From: Flabesymbios commensalis
Taxonomy: Eukaryota > Annelida > Polychaeta > Terebellida > Flabelligeridae
DNA: 64,000 nucleotides
Direction: 5' to 3'
NCBI GenBank assembly: GCA_964017125.1
Contig: OZ024912.1
Location: 84,156,976 to 84,220,975, forward strand
In this document: piece by piece, positions 44,937-55,744 of the stretch
Numbering within the stretch: the first letter of the stretch is position 1
Layout: every line of letters starts with the position of its first letter
The notes under the pieces: generated by a model
The model's database searches: none
What the model was told of the DNA's origin: nothing
Seen by the model: the letters and a program-made list of their open reading frames with translations, nothing else
Translations under genes and position numbers: made by a program

Positions 44937-45110
44937 GACGTGGCGTATTGGTAGAGCGCCTGACTGCCACGCCAGTCATGCATGCGTCCCGGGTTCAAAC
45001 CCACTGATCCTGTGTGGAGAGAAAATCATTGTTTCTCCCCTCTCAATGTGACTAGGCGATCACGTGTATCGACGTTAACTTCGCACATTATTATCGCTGC
45101 TCGACTTACT
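44937..45110 (+). mobile_element. tRNA-derived SINE
   Basis: GTGGCGTATTGGTAGAGCGCC (A-box region), anticodon-arm-like GACTGCCACGCCAGTC, and B box GGGTTCAAACCC at 44990-45001, followed by a body with GTTTCTCCCCTCTC. The anticodon loop is one base short, so it is not a plausible tRNA gene. A related head lies at 50318-50385 on the minus strand. Confidence 0.7.
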
Positions 45111-45122
45111 TGATACAGCGAT

Positions 45123-45207
45123 ACCACAACCCAGTCGGGATTTGAACCCGGTATCTTCAGGTTACGAGTACAGAACAGACAGAATGAGCCACCAATCGAC
45201 CCCAATC
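45123..45207 (-). mobile_element. tRNA-like SINE head, copy 3
   Basis: The best-preserved of the three copies: minus strand GGTCGATTGGTGGCTCATTC (A box) and CCGGGTTCAAATCCCG (B box), 60-70 bp apart as in a tRNA. Confidence 0.68.
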
Positions 45208-45344
45208 CTGCGCCATCGCGAAAGAGCAGACATGACAACGATCATATAACTCGCTGGCAAAATAATCAACAAGGAGATACATCACCATGGAGTACAGTTA
45301 CCACAACAATAAATATAGAGATCTGTTGGTGCACGGACCCAATG

Positions 45345-45400
45345 CCGCCTGAATGCTGGCCCAGCTTTAGAAACTCTGGGCCAACATTTATGCAGTGTTA
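45345..45400. repeat. Palindrome core, copy 3
   Basis: GCTGGCCCAGCTTTAGAAAC and CTGGGCCAACATT, the counterpart of 43108-43146. Confidence 0.6.
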
Positions 45401-45540
45401 ATAAAACATCTGTGATATTTTTGCTGTAGACATAATTTTTTCTGATGATTTACAAATAGCCTCACAACTCAGAGAAGTATCTTCTGCTGTGATCAGTTTT
45501 CCCCGCTATCATTTTCCCTCCACTTAAGCTTTACAGAACC

Positions 45541-45643
45541 CGACAAATAAAAGACGTTGGACCAACGCTGGTTAATGTTGGCCCAGCGTAACATACAGAG
45601 GGCCAACATTAAGCCATCATTGGTCTTGTGTTTGCTGAGAATG
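45541..45643 (+). repeat. Family-A palindrome
   Basis: AGACGTTGGACCAACGCTGG arm, GGTTAATGTTGGCCCAGCG, then GGCCAACATTAAGCC and CTTGTGTTTGCTG. Confidence 0.75.
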
Positions 45644-45775
45644 TGTGGTTCCACTTAATTGTTTGTAACGTTTTTAAATGCTTTAAAATTTATTTTTCGA
45701 GACAGAAAAAGAGCTATGTGAAATCCATTATTGTCAATGCTAGTACCACGTATCATTTCTGCCTTTTTGTTGCAG

Positions 45776-45931
45776 CTTTGTATGGGACTTTGGTTGAATC
45801 AGAAACAGAAGCATCTTATGCTAATCATAATTTTGGCAGGAGTCTTGGACACCCTATAGCATATGCTTCTAGTTTTTGCTTATGTATCCCCACTAAAGTT
45901 TATATCTCAATAGCAGTATTACTTGTTACAC
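45776..45931 (+). CDS. UNC-93-like membrane protein, single exon fragment
   Basis: After acceptor TTTTTGTTGCAG the frame reads LYGTLVESETEASYANHN, then GRSLGHPIAYASSFCLCIPT, then KVYISIAVLL. This matches the late segment of UNC-93/UNC93A proteins (LYG...E...A(F/Y)ANY...SLG..IA(F/Y)..S..LC...K(L/V)YI), 12-helix membrane proteins of the MFS type. The typical Trp is absent and NHNFGRS replaces NYRLWES, so it is divergent. No partner exon was found. The frame stops at about 45936, inside the outer arm of a large palindrome. It may be an exon of a larger gene, or a pseudogene fragment. Confidence 0.6.
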
Positions 45932-46060
45932 AATAGTCATCATCACTTCTTTTCTTTCTTGTATTACCATGATTACAGACTCTTTCTTGTGTTACAGACT
46001 CCAGTGGCAGCTGCCACTGGAGTCTGTAACACAAGAAAGAAGTGATGATGACTATTGTGA
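45920..46060. repeat. Large palindrome with perfect 60-bp centre
   Basis: 45981-46010 (TCTTTCTTGTGTTACAGACT...) is an exact inverted repeat of 46011-46040 with no spacer. An outer arm GTCATCATCACTTCTT (about 45936) also pairs with AAGAAGTGATGATGAC (about 46035). Confidence 0.92.
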
Positions 46061-46199
46061 CGAAGTATTTAAAACGTATCAAACAATTGATCAATCAATC
46101 AATCAACAAAACGTCCTCAGCCCACCGAGCTCTGAGGCGCAATATATGATGATATATCCCGTGAACCGGGTGGTTAGTGTAACAGCCTTATAATTGTAA

Positions 46200-46910
46200 C
46201 CAGAAAATAATGACTTCACTCTCGTCTTGGACATAAACAATAATAAACTACCGGAGAAAAAAGTAATGTTGTTTCAATAGACCTTTCTATGGACCTTTGT
46301 AGTCTACTTTATTAGTTTGTATAAAAAAAAAATTGGATCCGAGATAAAGATTTTTGCGAAAAATTATGTTCGTGCACACTTGCTGGTACAATAGAACAAA
46401 AATGTCTCGGTACTTTTATAGTAAAATAATATCTTGTCTTGAACACATGAATGCAGCATTCCAGTGAGGATAACATAAATGAACCTTTAAACATCACATA
46501 TTTTATTTTATTACAACAATTATTTTCCAACGTATTAATAAAAATAATTATTATTAGAGTTCAGCCTATGTATCTGGGTATACATTATTTCTGATACAGT
46601 TATATATAGTAATTAAAAATATATTCTAAATAAGTATCCAGACCGTTTGTCGCTGATATTTATTTTCAAGGATACAATGTAATGTCACAATGTCCTAAAA
46701 TAAATCAGAACTGACTTGTATTTAAACTTCATTATCTAAGCTCAAAATTAATTTGTGTAAACATTCAATACAATAGGAGAACCTAGCTCTGAGAAAGGGC
46801 AACGGATTCAATATTAATTTTATAGTTTTCACTTCAATACAAAATCTAAATATAATAAAACGCGGCCGTAAATCTAATCCGAATTTAAGCCTTAATGCGC
46901 TGAATTAATT
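46200..46910. other. AT-rich stretch with nothing recognised
   Basis: No gene, tandem repeat or element end seen. Confidence 0.5.
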
Positions 46911-46924
46911 TGTGTAACACATCG

Positions 46925-47128
46925 CAACCAAATGGGGTTTTTTCAATTTGAAATCATCATAAATGTCTTAGTTAGCTCTTTCTGATTCATTTGAATACCT
47001 ATGTTATGGGTCTACGGCCATTAGAAATGTTTTTACTCTTGCAGTGCGGGGATCGACTTTAGTCGTCAGAATCTGACGTCTACAGACGTCAGATTATAAC
47101 TACTAAAGTCGATCCCCGCACTGTAACT
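46925..47128 (+). mobile_element. TTAA hairpin MITE, family B (reverse orientation)
   Basis: Body TTTGAAATCATCATAAATGTC, head GTCGTCAGAATCTGACGTCT with a diverged partner, end GATCCCCGCACTGTAAC. The left terminus is missing. Confidence 0.72.
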
Positions 47129-47194
47129 TTAATAAAAAAAAGGCTGTCGTTTGCCTATCCATAATAAAGCAGTGCTGAAATACGTTTATATTAT

Positions 47195-47262
47195 AACCAT
47201 GCAGTGTCCTCGCCTGGAATGGGATAATCTCAGGGGCGCCGGTTCGATCCTCCCGGCTGAGT
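47195..47262 (+). mobile_element. tRNA-like SINE head
   Basis: GTCCTCGCCTGGAATGGGAT then GGGCGCCGGTTCGATCCTCC, the latter a good B box. The acceptor stem and A box are poor. Confidence 0.5.
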
Positions 47263-47535
47263 AGTATAAACAAAATAAAACATTGCTGTAAAAGGCCAGT
47301 AGATAGCCTGTATTTTTTAATGTTCTTTTTTTACTGATATGGACCTTCTTAACACCCTGTGGCCACCAAAGGGCGTCCAGGGGCATACCCCCCCCCCCCC
47401 CGAAAAAAAATAAAAAAAGAGATGCATTTCCTGCATTTTAAGCATATTTGGGTTCTGAATGTGCACCGTGACTGGGCACGACCGAGCCCCCCCCTCCTTC
47501 GCCACCTACGGACCTGTGTGACCTACGATGCGGTG

Positions 47536-47795
47536 GCTCGATCTCCGACTTTCAACAACGTTTTAAAACTAAATAAACCCCATTGCTATGATCATTTTAA
47601 TATCCCTATTAGTTTGTTACACAGCGTGGGTGATTCTTCGGTCACATTAGCACCAAATAGGCTTCTCACTCTAAGGAGCGGTGTTTCTATCTCCAATTTT
47701 CAACACTGTTATAAAACTAAATAGAAAATTGTTGTAATAATTTAATATCCCTATTAGTGTGCTACACTGCACAGATGATAGCCCAGTGGCGTTTA
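47536..47795 (+). repeat. Tandem duplication, about 152-bp unit
   Basis: CGATCTCCGACTTTCAACAA and CTATCTCCAATTTTCAACAC begin two copies that both run on to AATATCCCTATTAGT. Confidence 0.75.
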
Positions 47796-47861
47796 TGTTG
47801 TATACGACTGGCAAGATGTACACACCCAGTGAGCCGAGACAAGACATCACGCCATCTCTGC

Positions 47862-47910
47862 CCCAATGCCGGGCCAGCGTCAACAACGCTGGCCCGGCAT
47901 TAGGACAGAG
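47862..47910. repeat. Family-A palindrome core
   Basis: AATGCCGGGCCAGCGTCAAC with GTTGACG-free partner AACGCTGGCCCGGCATT; arms of about 17 bp. The outer arms are missing. Confidence 0.72.
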
Positions 47911-48180
47911 TTGGACCACCCTAGATCCACTCTCTTTAGTGGGTAGTACTTTTATAGGACAGTATGGTACTTAAATCAGATACTTATCAGGACTTAAGCT
48001 AAGAATAGTGAGTATTCTATCTAAATCCTCAATCAGAGGACCACACCCTTTTATAATAGTACATGTGGTTTCAGGGGAAACACTTGGTGTCTGACATTCC
48101 CGCCCGCGATGCCACGAACAAACAGACACAGGCACACAGCAGTTACTGCTGTTTGTCACTGTGAGCGACAAAGACACACA

Positions 48181-48406
48181 GAGTACTGGCATACTGACCG
48201 CCGTGCAAATACAGACAGCAGTAACTGCTAACTTGTGAAGTAATCAGCTACTGCTGTTTGCCTTTGAGCTGCAGGATTCTCTTCTGCCATCGAGTACTGG
48301 CATACTGACCGCCGTGCAAATACAAACAGCAGTAACTGCTTACTTGTGAAGTAATCAGTTACTGCTGTTTGTCTTTAAGCTGCAAGATTCTCTTCTGCCA
48401 TCGAGT
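48181..48406 (+). repeat. 111-bp tandem duplication with internal hairpin
   Basis: GAGTACTGGCATACTGACCG starts two copies. Inside each, CAGCAGTAACTGCT pairs with AGCTACTGCTG or AGTTACTGCTG. Confidence 0.78.
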
Positions 48407-48539
48407 AACAGTTTAGTTTCCAACAAGCAGTTACCACTGTTTGATTTAAGCGTGGGAGACAGTCCGATCCCTGTCACACGTCCGCCGAGAACTTCAACAC
48501 GATCTTGCAACGTCTGCCGCGAAAAGCGGATTATAACTT

Positions 48540-48760
48540 CCTACAGCGCTAAATTAAATAATTTTAATTTTCACACACGTGGAGTTGTGTCTCGCTACCG
48601 CGACCCACAACTTCAATTAGTTGAAAATTGCCTATATTTGCTCAATTTGGGATCGAACATAATTCCATTTGTAAATCTTGATTTAAAAAAAACAGATTTC
48701 GGTCCCAATAACTGCGATCTCAACGTGACGCAGATTCTCCCGTTTAACCCGACTCAATCA
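48540..48760 (+). mobile_element. TTAA hairpin MITE, family C (diverged)
   Basis: TTTTCACACACGTGGAGTTG with CAACTTCAATTAGTTGAAAA around TCTCGCTACCGCGA. It runs to CCCGTTTAACCCG, where the foldback element begins. Confidence 0.65.
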
Positions 48761-49110
48761 GGCTAAAATCATTAAAAAATCAGTATTTTTAATTTGGCTT
48801 CTTAATATGACCATATGTCCATACAAAAGTTGTTTTTATTTTTGTGTTGCGCATTTTAAGTTAAGCGAGATATAAAGACGGAATTCTCGATTTCTTATTT
48901 CAGACATGCATGTCCAAAATAAGAAATACGACAATTTCATCTTTGTTTCTCGCTTAACTGGTAAACGCGCAACACAACAATCTAAAAACTTACACAGTTC
49001 TAGCCTATGGACATGTTTACATCATATGGTCATATTAAGAAGCCAAAATAAAAATACTGTTTTTTTCATGATTTTAACCTAGCTGATTGAGTCGCTTTAA
49101 CTCGCGGTTT
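48752..49110. mobile_element. Foldback element, about 350 bp
   Basis: Outer arms GACTCAATCAGGCTAAAATC and GATTTTAACCTAGCTGATTG, middle arms CTTCTTAATATGACCATATG and CATATGGTCATATTAAGAAG, inner arms TTAAGTTAAGCGAGA and TCTCGCTTAACT, centre GGACATGCATGTC-like. The whole stretch folds on itself. No protein. Confidence 0.85.
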
Positions 49111-49119
49111 TAATATCAG

Positions 49120-49740
49120 CAGGAAAAGATTACATTATTCGGGCTTCTTTTATTGCCATCAGTTATGACAATATAGTTGAAGTGCTGTAGTGTTGGATCC
49201 ATAAGGGGCTATCTATAATTACAGTCCGTCCAGAACATTGATCGCGGCCGCGAAAGGTCAATCTTTATAGATGTTATTTCATACTGTAGTTCAAATCCGT
49301 GATGTACAACGCCCCCCCCCCCCTCGCCTCTGCTCAGCTTGAACAGTGCTTAATATCAACATCAAATGATCAAAGTATCTGTCAGCAGCACATATAAAAT
49401 GAACTTTCTAATCGGCCATCATTTGTCATGTTTATTGTGAGTTTTGTGAGACGAGTGTATCCACGCCACAGCTCCCCACTGCTGTTTGTTATGTTGCCAT
49501 GGCAACAACCAAAAGGCTTGCAATGAATCATCGGTTTACGGCCAGTAGATGGTTCTACACGTCGCCTGGGTGGGACCGGGTAAAATCACGGAGGGTGAAA
49601 AATCATAAAGGTGGCTGCGTATTTTTTGTGGAAATATCATGAAAGGTGAAGGAAGCCCTCCCGCTGTGCTCATGAGAGGCTGTATAACACGTGGAGGAAT
49701 GGCACAGTCCGCTAAATAATAAACCAATCATAACTTTTAT
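49120..49740. other. Unassigned stretch
   Basis: No gene or element recognised, apart from a C-run near 49312-49323. Confidence 0.5.
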
Positions 49741-49757
49741 TAAACCCATCTTCTATG

Positions 49758-49888
49758 ACGGCCCAGCATTAACCCAACCGACACAAGACGTTGAATCAAT
49801 GTTGGTTTAACGTTGGTCCACCGTCAACGACGTTGGACCAACGTTAAATCAGCATTAATTCACAGTATTGTGTCTGCTCGGAAGGCAT
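49758..49888 (+). repeat. Family-A palindrome, complete
   Basis: GACACAAGACGTTGAATCAA, arm TTGGTTTAACGTTGGTCCA, core CCGTCAACGACG, arm TTGGACCAACGTTAAATCA, end GTATTGTGTCTGCTCGG. Confidence 0.85.
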
Positions 49889-50317
49889 CATTGAGCGACA
49901 ATGCATCATTTTTGTTGGGGGAGACATTCAATTTTTTATGGATATGGGTGGGACTTTCCGTCCTATCGATTTTTTTTTTTTTTTTTATTCTTCAAAAGTT
50001 AAGCCCTTAGTCTTTTTGAAATCATCAGTTGATTTATAACACCTTCTCACAATAAAATAGCAGCCGAGCTAACCAACTCAACTTATCGATATCTGGATAT
50101 TATACCTATATATATATCATCACAAATTATCCATGGACTTAATAATCAGCTTGAAACTTAAGATATTCTCTAGGTATTTCTATCAGGGTGTGGCTTTCAC
50201 CTCGCACCATCGTGATATAGTAGCCAACTCAAGTTACCGATATCAAATAACAGCAAAAACTCAAGTTGTCGATATCCCGATATTATACCTGACGTGAGTA
50301 TGACATTAGACCCCCAT

Positions 50318-50385
50318 GACTTGTATGACTGACGTGACAGCCAGGTGCCCTACCAATGCGCCACCACCTTCCCGGAATTGTATTG
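50318..50385 (-). mobile_element. tRNA-like SINE head
   Basis: Minus strand GTGGTGGCGCATTGGTAGGG and CACCTGGCTGTCACGTCAGTC match the head of the SINE at 44937. The B box is lost. Confidence 0.55.
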
Positions 50386-50414
50386 GCTTATACATTTACA
50401 ATTTTTAAGGGTTT

Positions 50415-50615
50415 TAGGGCTAACCCGTCTGCTGCTGAATTGTTTGTTTTTATTTTGCGCCATTTGAAGCTGGAATTGCTGACACAATTTCCAGCTTCAA
50501 ATGAAAAATATCGAAACTGAATTATGTGATTAACTAATCATACAACACAAACTTTATGACCAATTCCAGGGACATTATAACCGTATATACTCGGTCCTAT
50601 CACACGAGTTAATGC
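50415..50615 (+). mobile_element. TTAA hairpin MITE, family D
   Basis: CTAACCCGTCTGCTGCTG start, hairpin CCATTTGAAGCTGGAATTGC with CAATTTCCAGCTTCAAATG, end TATACTCGGTCC. Confidence 0.75.
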
Positions 50616-50774
50616 CATTTATATCCGGTGACGCTCATCACGAATGTTACATTCTCTTGATCAGCGTAAAAAAGGGAGTCATTTTTATTATTGACTAGGA
50701 ATGTCATGTGCTATTTTTGTGTGAGACCTTACAACTTGTTTTATATTCATATCTTCGCGATCCAGCTAGTTTTT

Positions 50775-51032
50775 AACCCTTTAAGCCCTCACGATGCATA
50801 AAAGCATCATTTTACATCCCTGAAAAAAATACTTAATTTTTCTACAACCAAGTGTTTTAGAACGAAAATTTTCATGAAACTTGCTTACCAATACATGGCA
50901 ATTTTCTTTAATTTTTAAACCACATCAAATCATCCTCATCCACTGTATACAAGTCGAGAATTGCGACAGCAATTCGCGGCTTGTATTGGATGAAGATGAC
51001 AATGGTAAATTCAGGCTTGAAAGGATTATTGT
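50775..51032 (+). mobile_element. TTAA hairpin MITE, family E
   Basis: TTAACCCTTTAAGCCCTCAC start, hairpin ACAAGTCGAGAATTGC with GCAATTCGCGGCTTGT around GACA, end AGGCTTGAAAGGATTATT. The sister copy is at 13700. Confidence 0.72.
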
Positions 51033-51838
51033 TATCGGGATACGTGAAAAGAGCCAATTCGTTAATCAGGCCATTTCCTGGCATTCCTTAATATATGTAC
51101 CACATTCAATAAAGTTATGTTGGATAATTTGTCCCAAAACCTGCTAAATAATAAGTAAAACCAACAAACATTTTGTTAATAATTTATTATCCAGGTGGCT
51201 GAGATATGTGATGTTAGTTAATAATATCTGGCGACGCTCAACACAAATGTTACGTTCCTTGGCAAGAAATATATTTTTTTGTTTAGTTAGACCAAGTGTT
51301 ATTCCTCGTTGTCCAGCCATTTGGAATTGATTTCGGGATACATAGATATCGCAGAATAACGCAGAAAAAGTTTACTCCCTAAGCTCAGTCAGAATATTGT
51401 CTGAACATGTGCCTAATTAAATAAGTATATGTTGGAAGCTAGGTTATGTTAGGAGTTAAACAAACGTTTCTTTGCCGGGGAGGGAGCGGCGGCGGCGGAG
51501 CGTGTGGAATGCATACAGTCTGCCTCTGACGCTGCTTCATTATGCAAAATCATCGATTTCAACCCTATTTTTAACTCATTCATCGGGTCTTATGCAAAGA
51601 AGTGAACAGTTGAGGTTGTGCAATATATACGACAATAACATCGGGAGCGAAATAAAGAACAGCTATCCTGAGATATATTTCGACTCCTAGGAATTAAAAC
51701 GTCGTATCCTATAGGACCTTTTAAAGTCGGGCCAGGATATCTTTTTATAATTTATGATTGAAATACGAGTCAAACTGGAAGTTAAAATTGGTTGCAACAG
51801 TTTTCAGATGAAACCTGGTATTGTCATGATTATAGTGT

Positions 51839-51841
<3 letters not shown>

Positions 51842-51879
<38 letters not shown>
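51842..51879. repeat. (AT)n microsatellite
   Basis: About 18 AT dinucleotides. Confidence 0.95.
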
Positions 51880-51949
51880 ATCTTTAGTCAATGAATATTA
51901 TCATAGATGTGCCATGTAGCCTAAAACCCCACTAGGGAGCTTAACAACG

Positions 51950-52090
51950 TTGACATATGTTTGTATAAACTATGGAGACCAAATGGTTTTTTCAATTTGT
52001 AATCATCATAAATTTCTTAGTTACCTCTTCCCGTTTCATTTGTATACCTATGGTCTACGACATTTATACAATTTTTAATTCTTCACAACA
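51950..52090 (+). mobile_element. Family-B MITE body fragment
   Basis: GAGACCAAATGGTTTTTTCA, ATCATCATAAATTTCTTAG and CATTTGTATACCTATGG match the family-B body. The palindromic head is gone. Confidence 0.6.
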
Positions 52091-52784
52091 TAATGTTTCT
52101 AATGTCAGCTTTCCTATCTAGTGACGTTATCCATTATTGTTACAGCACCAAGTGTAATTATTCGTTAAATGTTAAAGTTGGTTTGATCTTTGCAAGAAGT
52201 ATCAAATTCATAGTAGTTATTATTGGTTGGAAACCGGTCAGAAAGCGAAGAGTGAACTTATATGTCAGAATAAAATAACCTACAAAAAATTAATTAGATT
52301 TTTCTCGGGACACAGCATTTGATAAGATATACTTTATAGAACCCTAGAAATTGAATTGTGAATATGCAAAAAAGGTCAGCGGCCTATGTCAAGGAGAAAC
52401 AGCGAAATTCGATAGATTCATAGATCCGAATGTACGAGGTGCGCAGCGCCGAGTATATTGAGACCTACGAATTTAGATACATTTAATCAACGATTTGATA
52501 TAGAAAACGCAATTTCACTGTCAGCATCGTAAACCACCAACCATGGGCCACGCAGTTTCATGGTTAAACCCATATATTGTGCCCGATCTGGCCAGTATTA
52601 GATCCGACTCTAATTTTAACAATATACGTCACATGTGTATTTTATAGTCTGATAGCGCGTCTCAAAACCTATCAGCAGACTTTACCACCCTGGTCGTGGG
52701 ACATGCTCATTCATGTGTCATTTCAACTCCCCGGGGAGCATAGAGACCATGCAACTGTTACAGTGCTAGGGATGTTATCGTACA

Positions 52785-53265
52785 CATTTCCATTTCTGTC
52801 CTAGAAGGTACTCATTCACACCTGAGATAAATGAAGCACGTGAGGATGGAGTGCCTTGCCCAAGGACACAACATCGAAACAACACGACAGTCAGCTCTCA
52901 TAGCAAAGCGCCATGGTCAAGGTTATAATCTGATATCAAGCCCGAAGACTCATCAGTCGACTTTACAATTTACCCCTGGTCACTGAATCTGTTTATTTGT
53001 GTGACTTTTCAACTCCACGGAGAGCATACAGTCCTGTAGCCATTTCGGCGCATTGTACACTTTGCCATCTCTGTCTACGAAGTACCCATTCTCACCTGCG
53101 AGAAGTGAAGCACATGAGGGTGAAGTGCCTTGCTCAATGACACAACATCTAAACAACGAGAGGGGAGAAACATGATATTTCTCGGAAAACCTGCAAACCC
53201 CACACGACAGGCAGCTCTCATAGCAAAGCGCCACGCTCTAACTATTGTACCACGTCCCTCTTATA
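52785..53265 (-). mobile_element. tRNA-derived SINE, two adjacent copies
   Basis: On the minus strand, from 53265, GTGGTACAATAGTTAGAGCG (A-box region) and GTGGGGTTTGCAGGTT (weak B box) lead into GAGCAAGGCACTTCACCCTC, a word typical of marine-animal SINEs. A second, partial copy is at 52785-52930. The 84-residue open frame here is a by-product. Confidence 0.62.
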
Positions 53266-53283
53266 TGCTGCAGTAACGAGGAG

Positions 53284-53665
53284 AAGAGGCAGATCTAGGG
53301 AGTGGGATCGGCGGGGGGGGGGGGAGGCCCTTGGACAACCTTTTGTGTTCCAAAACGTGTTTTTGACATGTACAATTTTGAAAAATGTTATTATGACACG
53401 GAGACTCGGTCAACTATATCTTATACATTTTGTATAATTTAAATGCTAAATCAAATGTTTTATTTGAGGCCACCATCGGGTTGGCTGTTGTCACGCTGCA
53501 ACAAAACGATCATCACGTTTGCGTAGCCCATCACCAAGTTTGATTTACAGTCATCAGGATTTTGTTACTAGGATCGCTAGGGAGGGGGATCCCCACACCC
53601 TACGAAACCCTGCTGACCCCCCCCTTTGGGGAATCCTGGATCCGCCCCTGAGGTGGTGAAGAAAA
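53284..53665 (+). mobile_element. hAT-like non-autonomous element
   Basis: GGCAGATCTAGGGAGTGGG at left and AATCCTGGATCCGCCCCTG at right, as in 39440-39680 but with a different interior. Confidence 0.42.
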
Positions 53666-53772
53666 ACGAGGAAGTTAGTTTTGTGATATAAGCGGTCCAC
53701 TTATCATGACAGGACTGAGGTTGTGTTAAGGTGTGACTTATTGGTGGCCGCAGGCAAACCACGCTGCTTTAT

Positions 53773-53878
53773 AGCCAGCATAAAACCCAATGCTGGGTTA
53801 ATGTTGGTCCACCGTCTACACCGCTGTACCTACATTAAGCCAGCATTGGGTCAACATCTCGTGTTTGCTCGGATCACG
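53773..53878 (+). repeat. Family-A palindrome
   Basis: AACCCAATGCTGGGTTAATG, core CCACCGTCTACACCG, then CTACATTAAGCCAGCATTGG and CATCTCGTGTTTGCTCGG. Confidence 0.78.
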
Positions 53879-53899
53879 CTGTTTCACAGCAGCCGCAGC

Positions 53900-54150
53900 T
53901 GTTAACCGAATTGTTTCTTTCTATTTTTTGTCATTTGAAGCTGGAATTGCTAACGCAATTTCCAGCTTCAAATGACGAAAAAATATTGATAGCTGCGAAA
54001 TATAGACACCAACGAAATTTAATTATTTGCCTAACTGAACATCTACCAAAAACTTTTTTTGCATTTCAGAGTTATTTTATTTTGTTTGAAGCTTGCTAAT
54101 ATAAACAAAGAAAGACTACTACGGTCCAACTCAGTTTTCAAAGGGTCAAC
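53900..54150 (+). mobile_element. TTAA hairpin MITE, family D
   Basis: GTTAACCGAATTG start. Near-perfect hairpin CATTTGAAGCTGGAATTGC with GCAATTTCCAGCTTCAAATG around TAAC. It ends close to the TTAA-type start of the next MITE. Confidence 0.75.
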
Positions 54151-54396
54151 CCTTAAAGCGCTGAAATATTTTTTATGAAAACCATGGAAAACCAAAGGTG
54201 TTTTTATCAATTTGAAATCATCATAAATGGCTTAGTTAGCTCCTTCCGCTTCATTTGAATATCTATGTTATGGGTCTACGGCCATTATAACTATTTTTCC
54301 TCTTACAGTGTTGGGATCGACTCTAGACGTCAGAATCTGACGTCTACAGACGTCAGATTTTGACGGCTAAGGTCGATCCCCGCCGTAAGAGTTAAA
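54148..54396 (+). mobile_element. TTAA hairpin MITE, family B (reverse orientation)
   Basis: CAACCCTTAAAGCGCTGAAA start, body CAATTTGAAATCATCATAAA, head CTAGACGTCAGAATCTGACG around TCTACAGA, end CGCCGTAAGAGTTAAA. Confidence 0.83.
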
Positions 54397-54589
54397 CCCT
54401 CCCGTTGCATTAAAAAATTATTTGATTCTGAGTATGGTGAAGACGCCCGAAATATGATATGTAAACATGTTTAAGACGTTATAATCCTATCTGTCTAACA
54501 AAAAATGTTTGCATACGTTTTCAAGCAAGTATTGTGCTTCATCACCAGATGTGAATACAAGTCACTTCTTTCAGTTTAGAAGTCTGAAT

Positions 54590-54642
54590 AAATGTCAGAT
54601 TATGACGTCTAAAGTCGGTCCCCGCACTGTAAGGGTTGCGAC
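54590..54642 (+). mobile_element. Family-B MITE terminus fragment
   Basis: TCAGATTATGACGTCTAAAG then GTCCCCGCACTGTAAGGGTT. Confidence 0.6.
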
Positions 54643-54777
54643 AATAACCAGAGAGCGGCTGTTGACAGGTTCGATCATACTCCTCATAAATATAGCGTGT
54701 TAGGAGCTACTTGAATTACAACCACAGAGGGGTGGGTGTACATCTGAGAGAAAACAACTCGGTAGAAAGTGGTTAAA

Positions 54778-55002
54778 GGGCCACCATTCAATATCCAGGG
54801 GGGACTGGAGTTTTTGTCGCGAGCAAATTATTTATTTCAACCTGCCTCGGCGGCGCGCTGTTAATTTCAAATTATATTTTATTTATATAGAACAGTTCTT
54901 GAAGTGAATTATTTATTTCACGCAGAGTCCGCCCGAAATTATTTATTAAAAAAACTCCACCCCCCCCCCCCCCTGGAAATTGAATAGTGGCCCCTTTATA
55001 TT
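54778..55002. mobile_element. MITE with long terminal inverted repeats
   Basis: GGGCCACCATTCAATATCCA and TGGAAATTGAATAGTGGCCC are inverted repeats of about 25 bp that extend imperfectly through G/C runs and GGAGTTTTT / AAAAACTCC. Interior about 150 bp, AT-rich. The target duplication is unclear. Confidence 0.72.
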
Positions 55003-55361
55003 TTACCATGGAAATATCTCGTACATTTCCATGATTTTACTCACGTTGGAAATTTCGGTGAAACGATTGCCGACGTTTCGGTGTGCCTCGAGCCTTCAAC
55101 AGATCCTGGTCAGGCAATGATTAAAACAACCAAAAATTAAAAAAATTGATAATTATCTATATAATGTGTACAGTGTATGATTCTTGGAACCACTAATAAC
55201 ATAATATTTTCACACTCTGTGGAGTGGTTTTCAATATGAGACGTATATTGGTATCAGCTCATATCGTACTCTGCTGTAGTTTGAACTTCGATGTAGGCCT
55301 ATGGCTGTTATGTGATGTGTGACTTGATCGTGTGAAAAAATACAAACGTTGTTCAGTTTGC

Positions 55362-55438
55362 GTGCGATATGGGAAAATACAGCACTCGTCCAATGAATAC
55401 GGTTCATTGGACGAGTGCTGTATTTTCCCATACCGCAC
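55362..55438. repeat. Near-perfect palindrome, 30-bp arms
   Basis: TATGGGAAAATACAGCACTC... pairs exactly with its partner ending TGTATTTTCCCATA across a 5-bp spacer. The same words occur as a single arm at 11480-11570 (GCTGTATTTTCCCATATCGC). Confidence 0.9.
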
Positions 55439-55744
55439 TAAAATGAACATCTTATAATCTACTTGACTACGCTGTTTTGAGGAATAAAGTGGGCCAATTA
55501 GATCATTGTGCTGCCGCGACTCACAACTTCAAGTGAGTAAAAAAACTCATATGTGTTTAATTTGAAACCAAACGTTTTCAAATATTGATGTTTAAACACA
55601 CGTACATTTCGTTCCCATTAACAGTTATTTAAACGATTTATCAAATAATTTAATATAGAATATGTCTATAGTTCTTAATTATAATTGTTATTTTCGTCAT
55701 CTAAAGCTGGACATTGTGTTAGCAATTCAAACTGCAAATGAATA

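Larger units (their letters stand above)
44170..45640 (+). repeat. Segment triplication, copy 3 (shortened)
   Basis: Shares the left part (AGAGCAGACATAATTCG, CATGAACATGAC), the tRNA-like head, GCAGACATGACAACGATCATATAACTC-type words and the right palindromes with copies 1 and 2. It lacks the hAT-like and family-B parts and is the most diverged. Confidence 0.65.

Noticed and set aside
44937-45005. Possible functional tRNA gene
   Set aside because: The A and B boxes are fair, but the anticodon loop has the wrong length, the acceptor stem does not pair, and related heads occur elsewhere with a SINE body.
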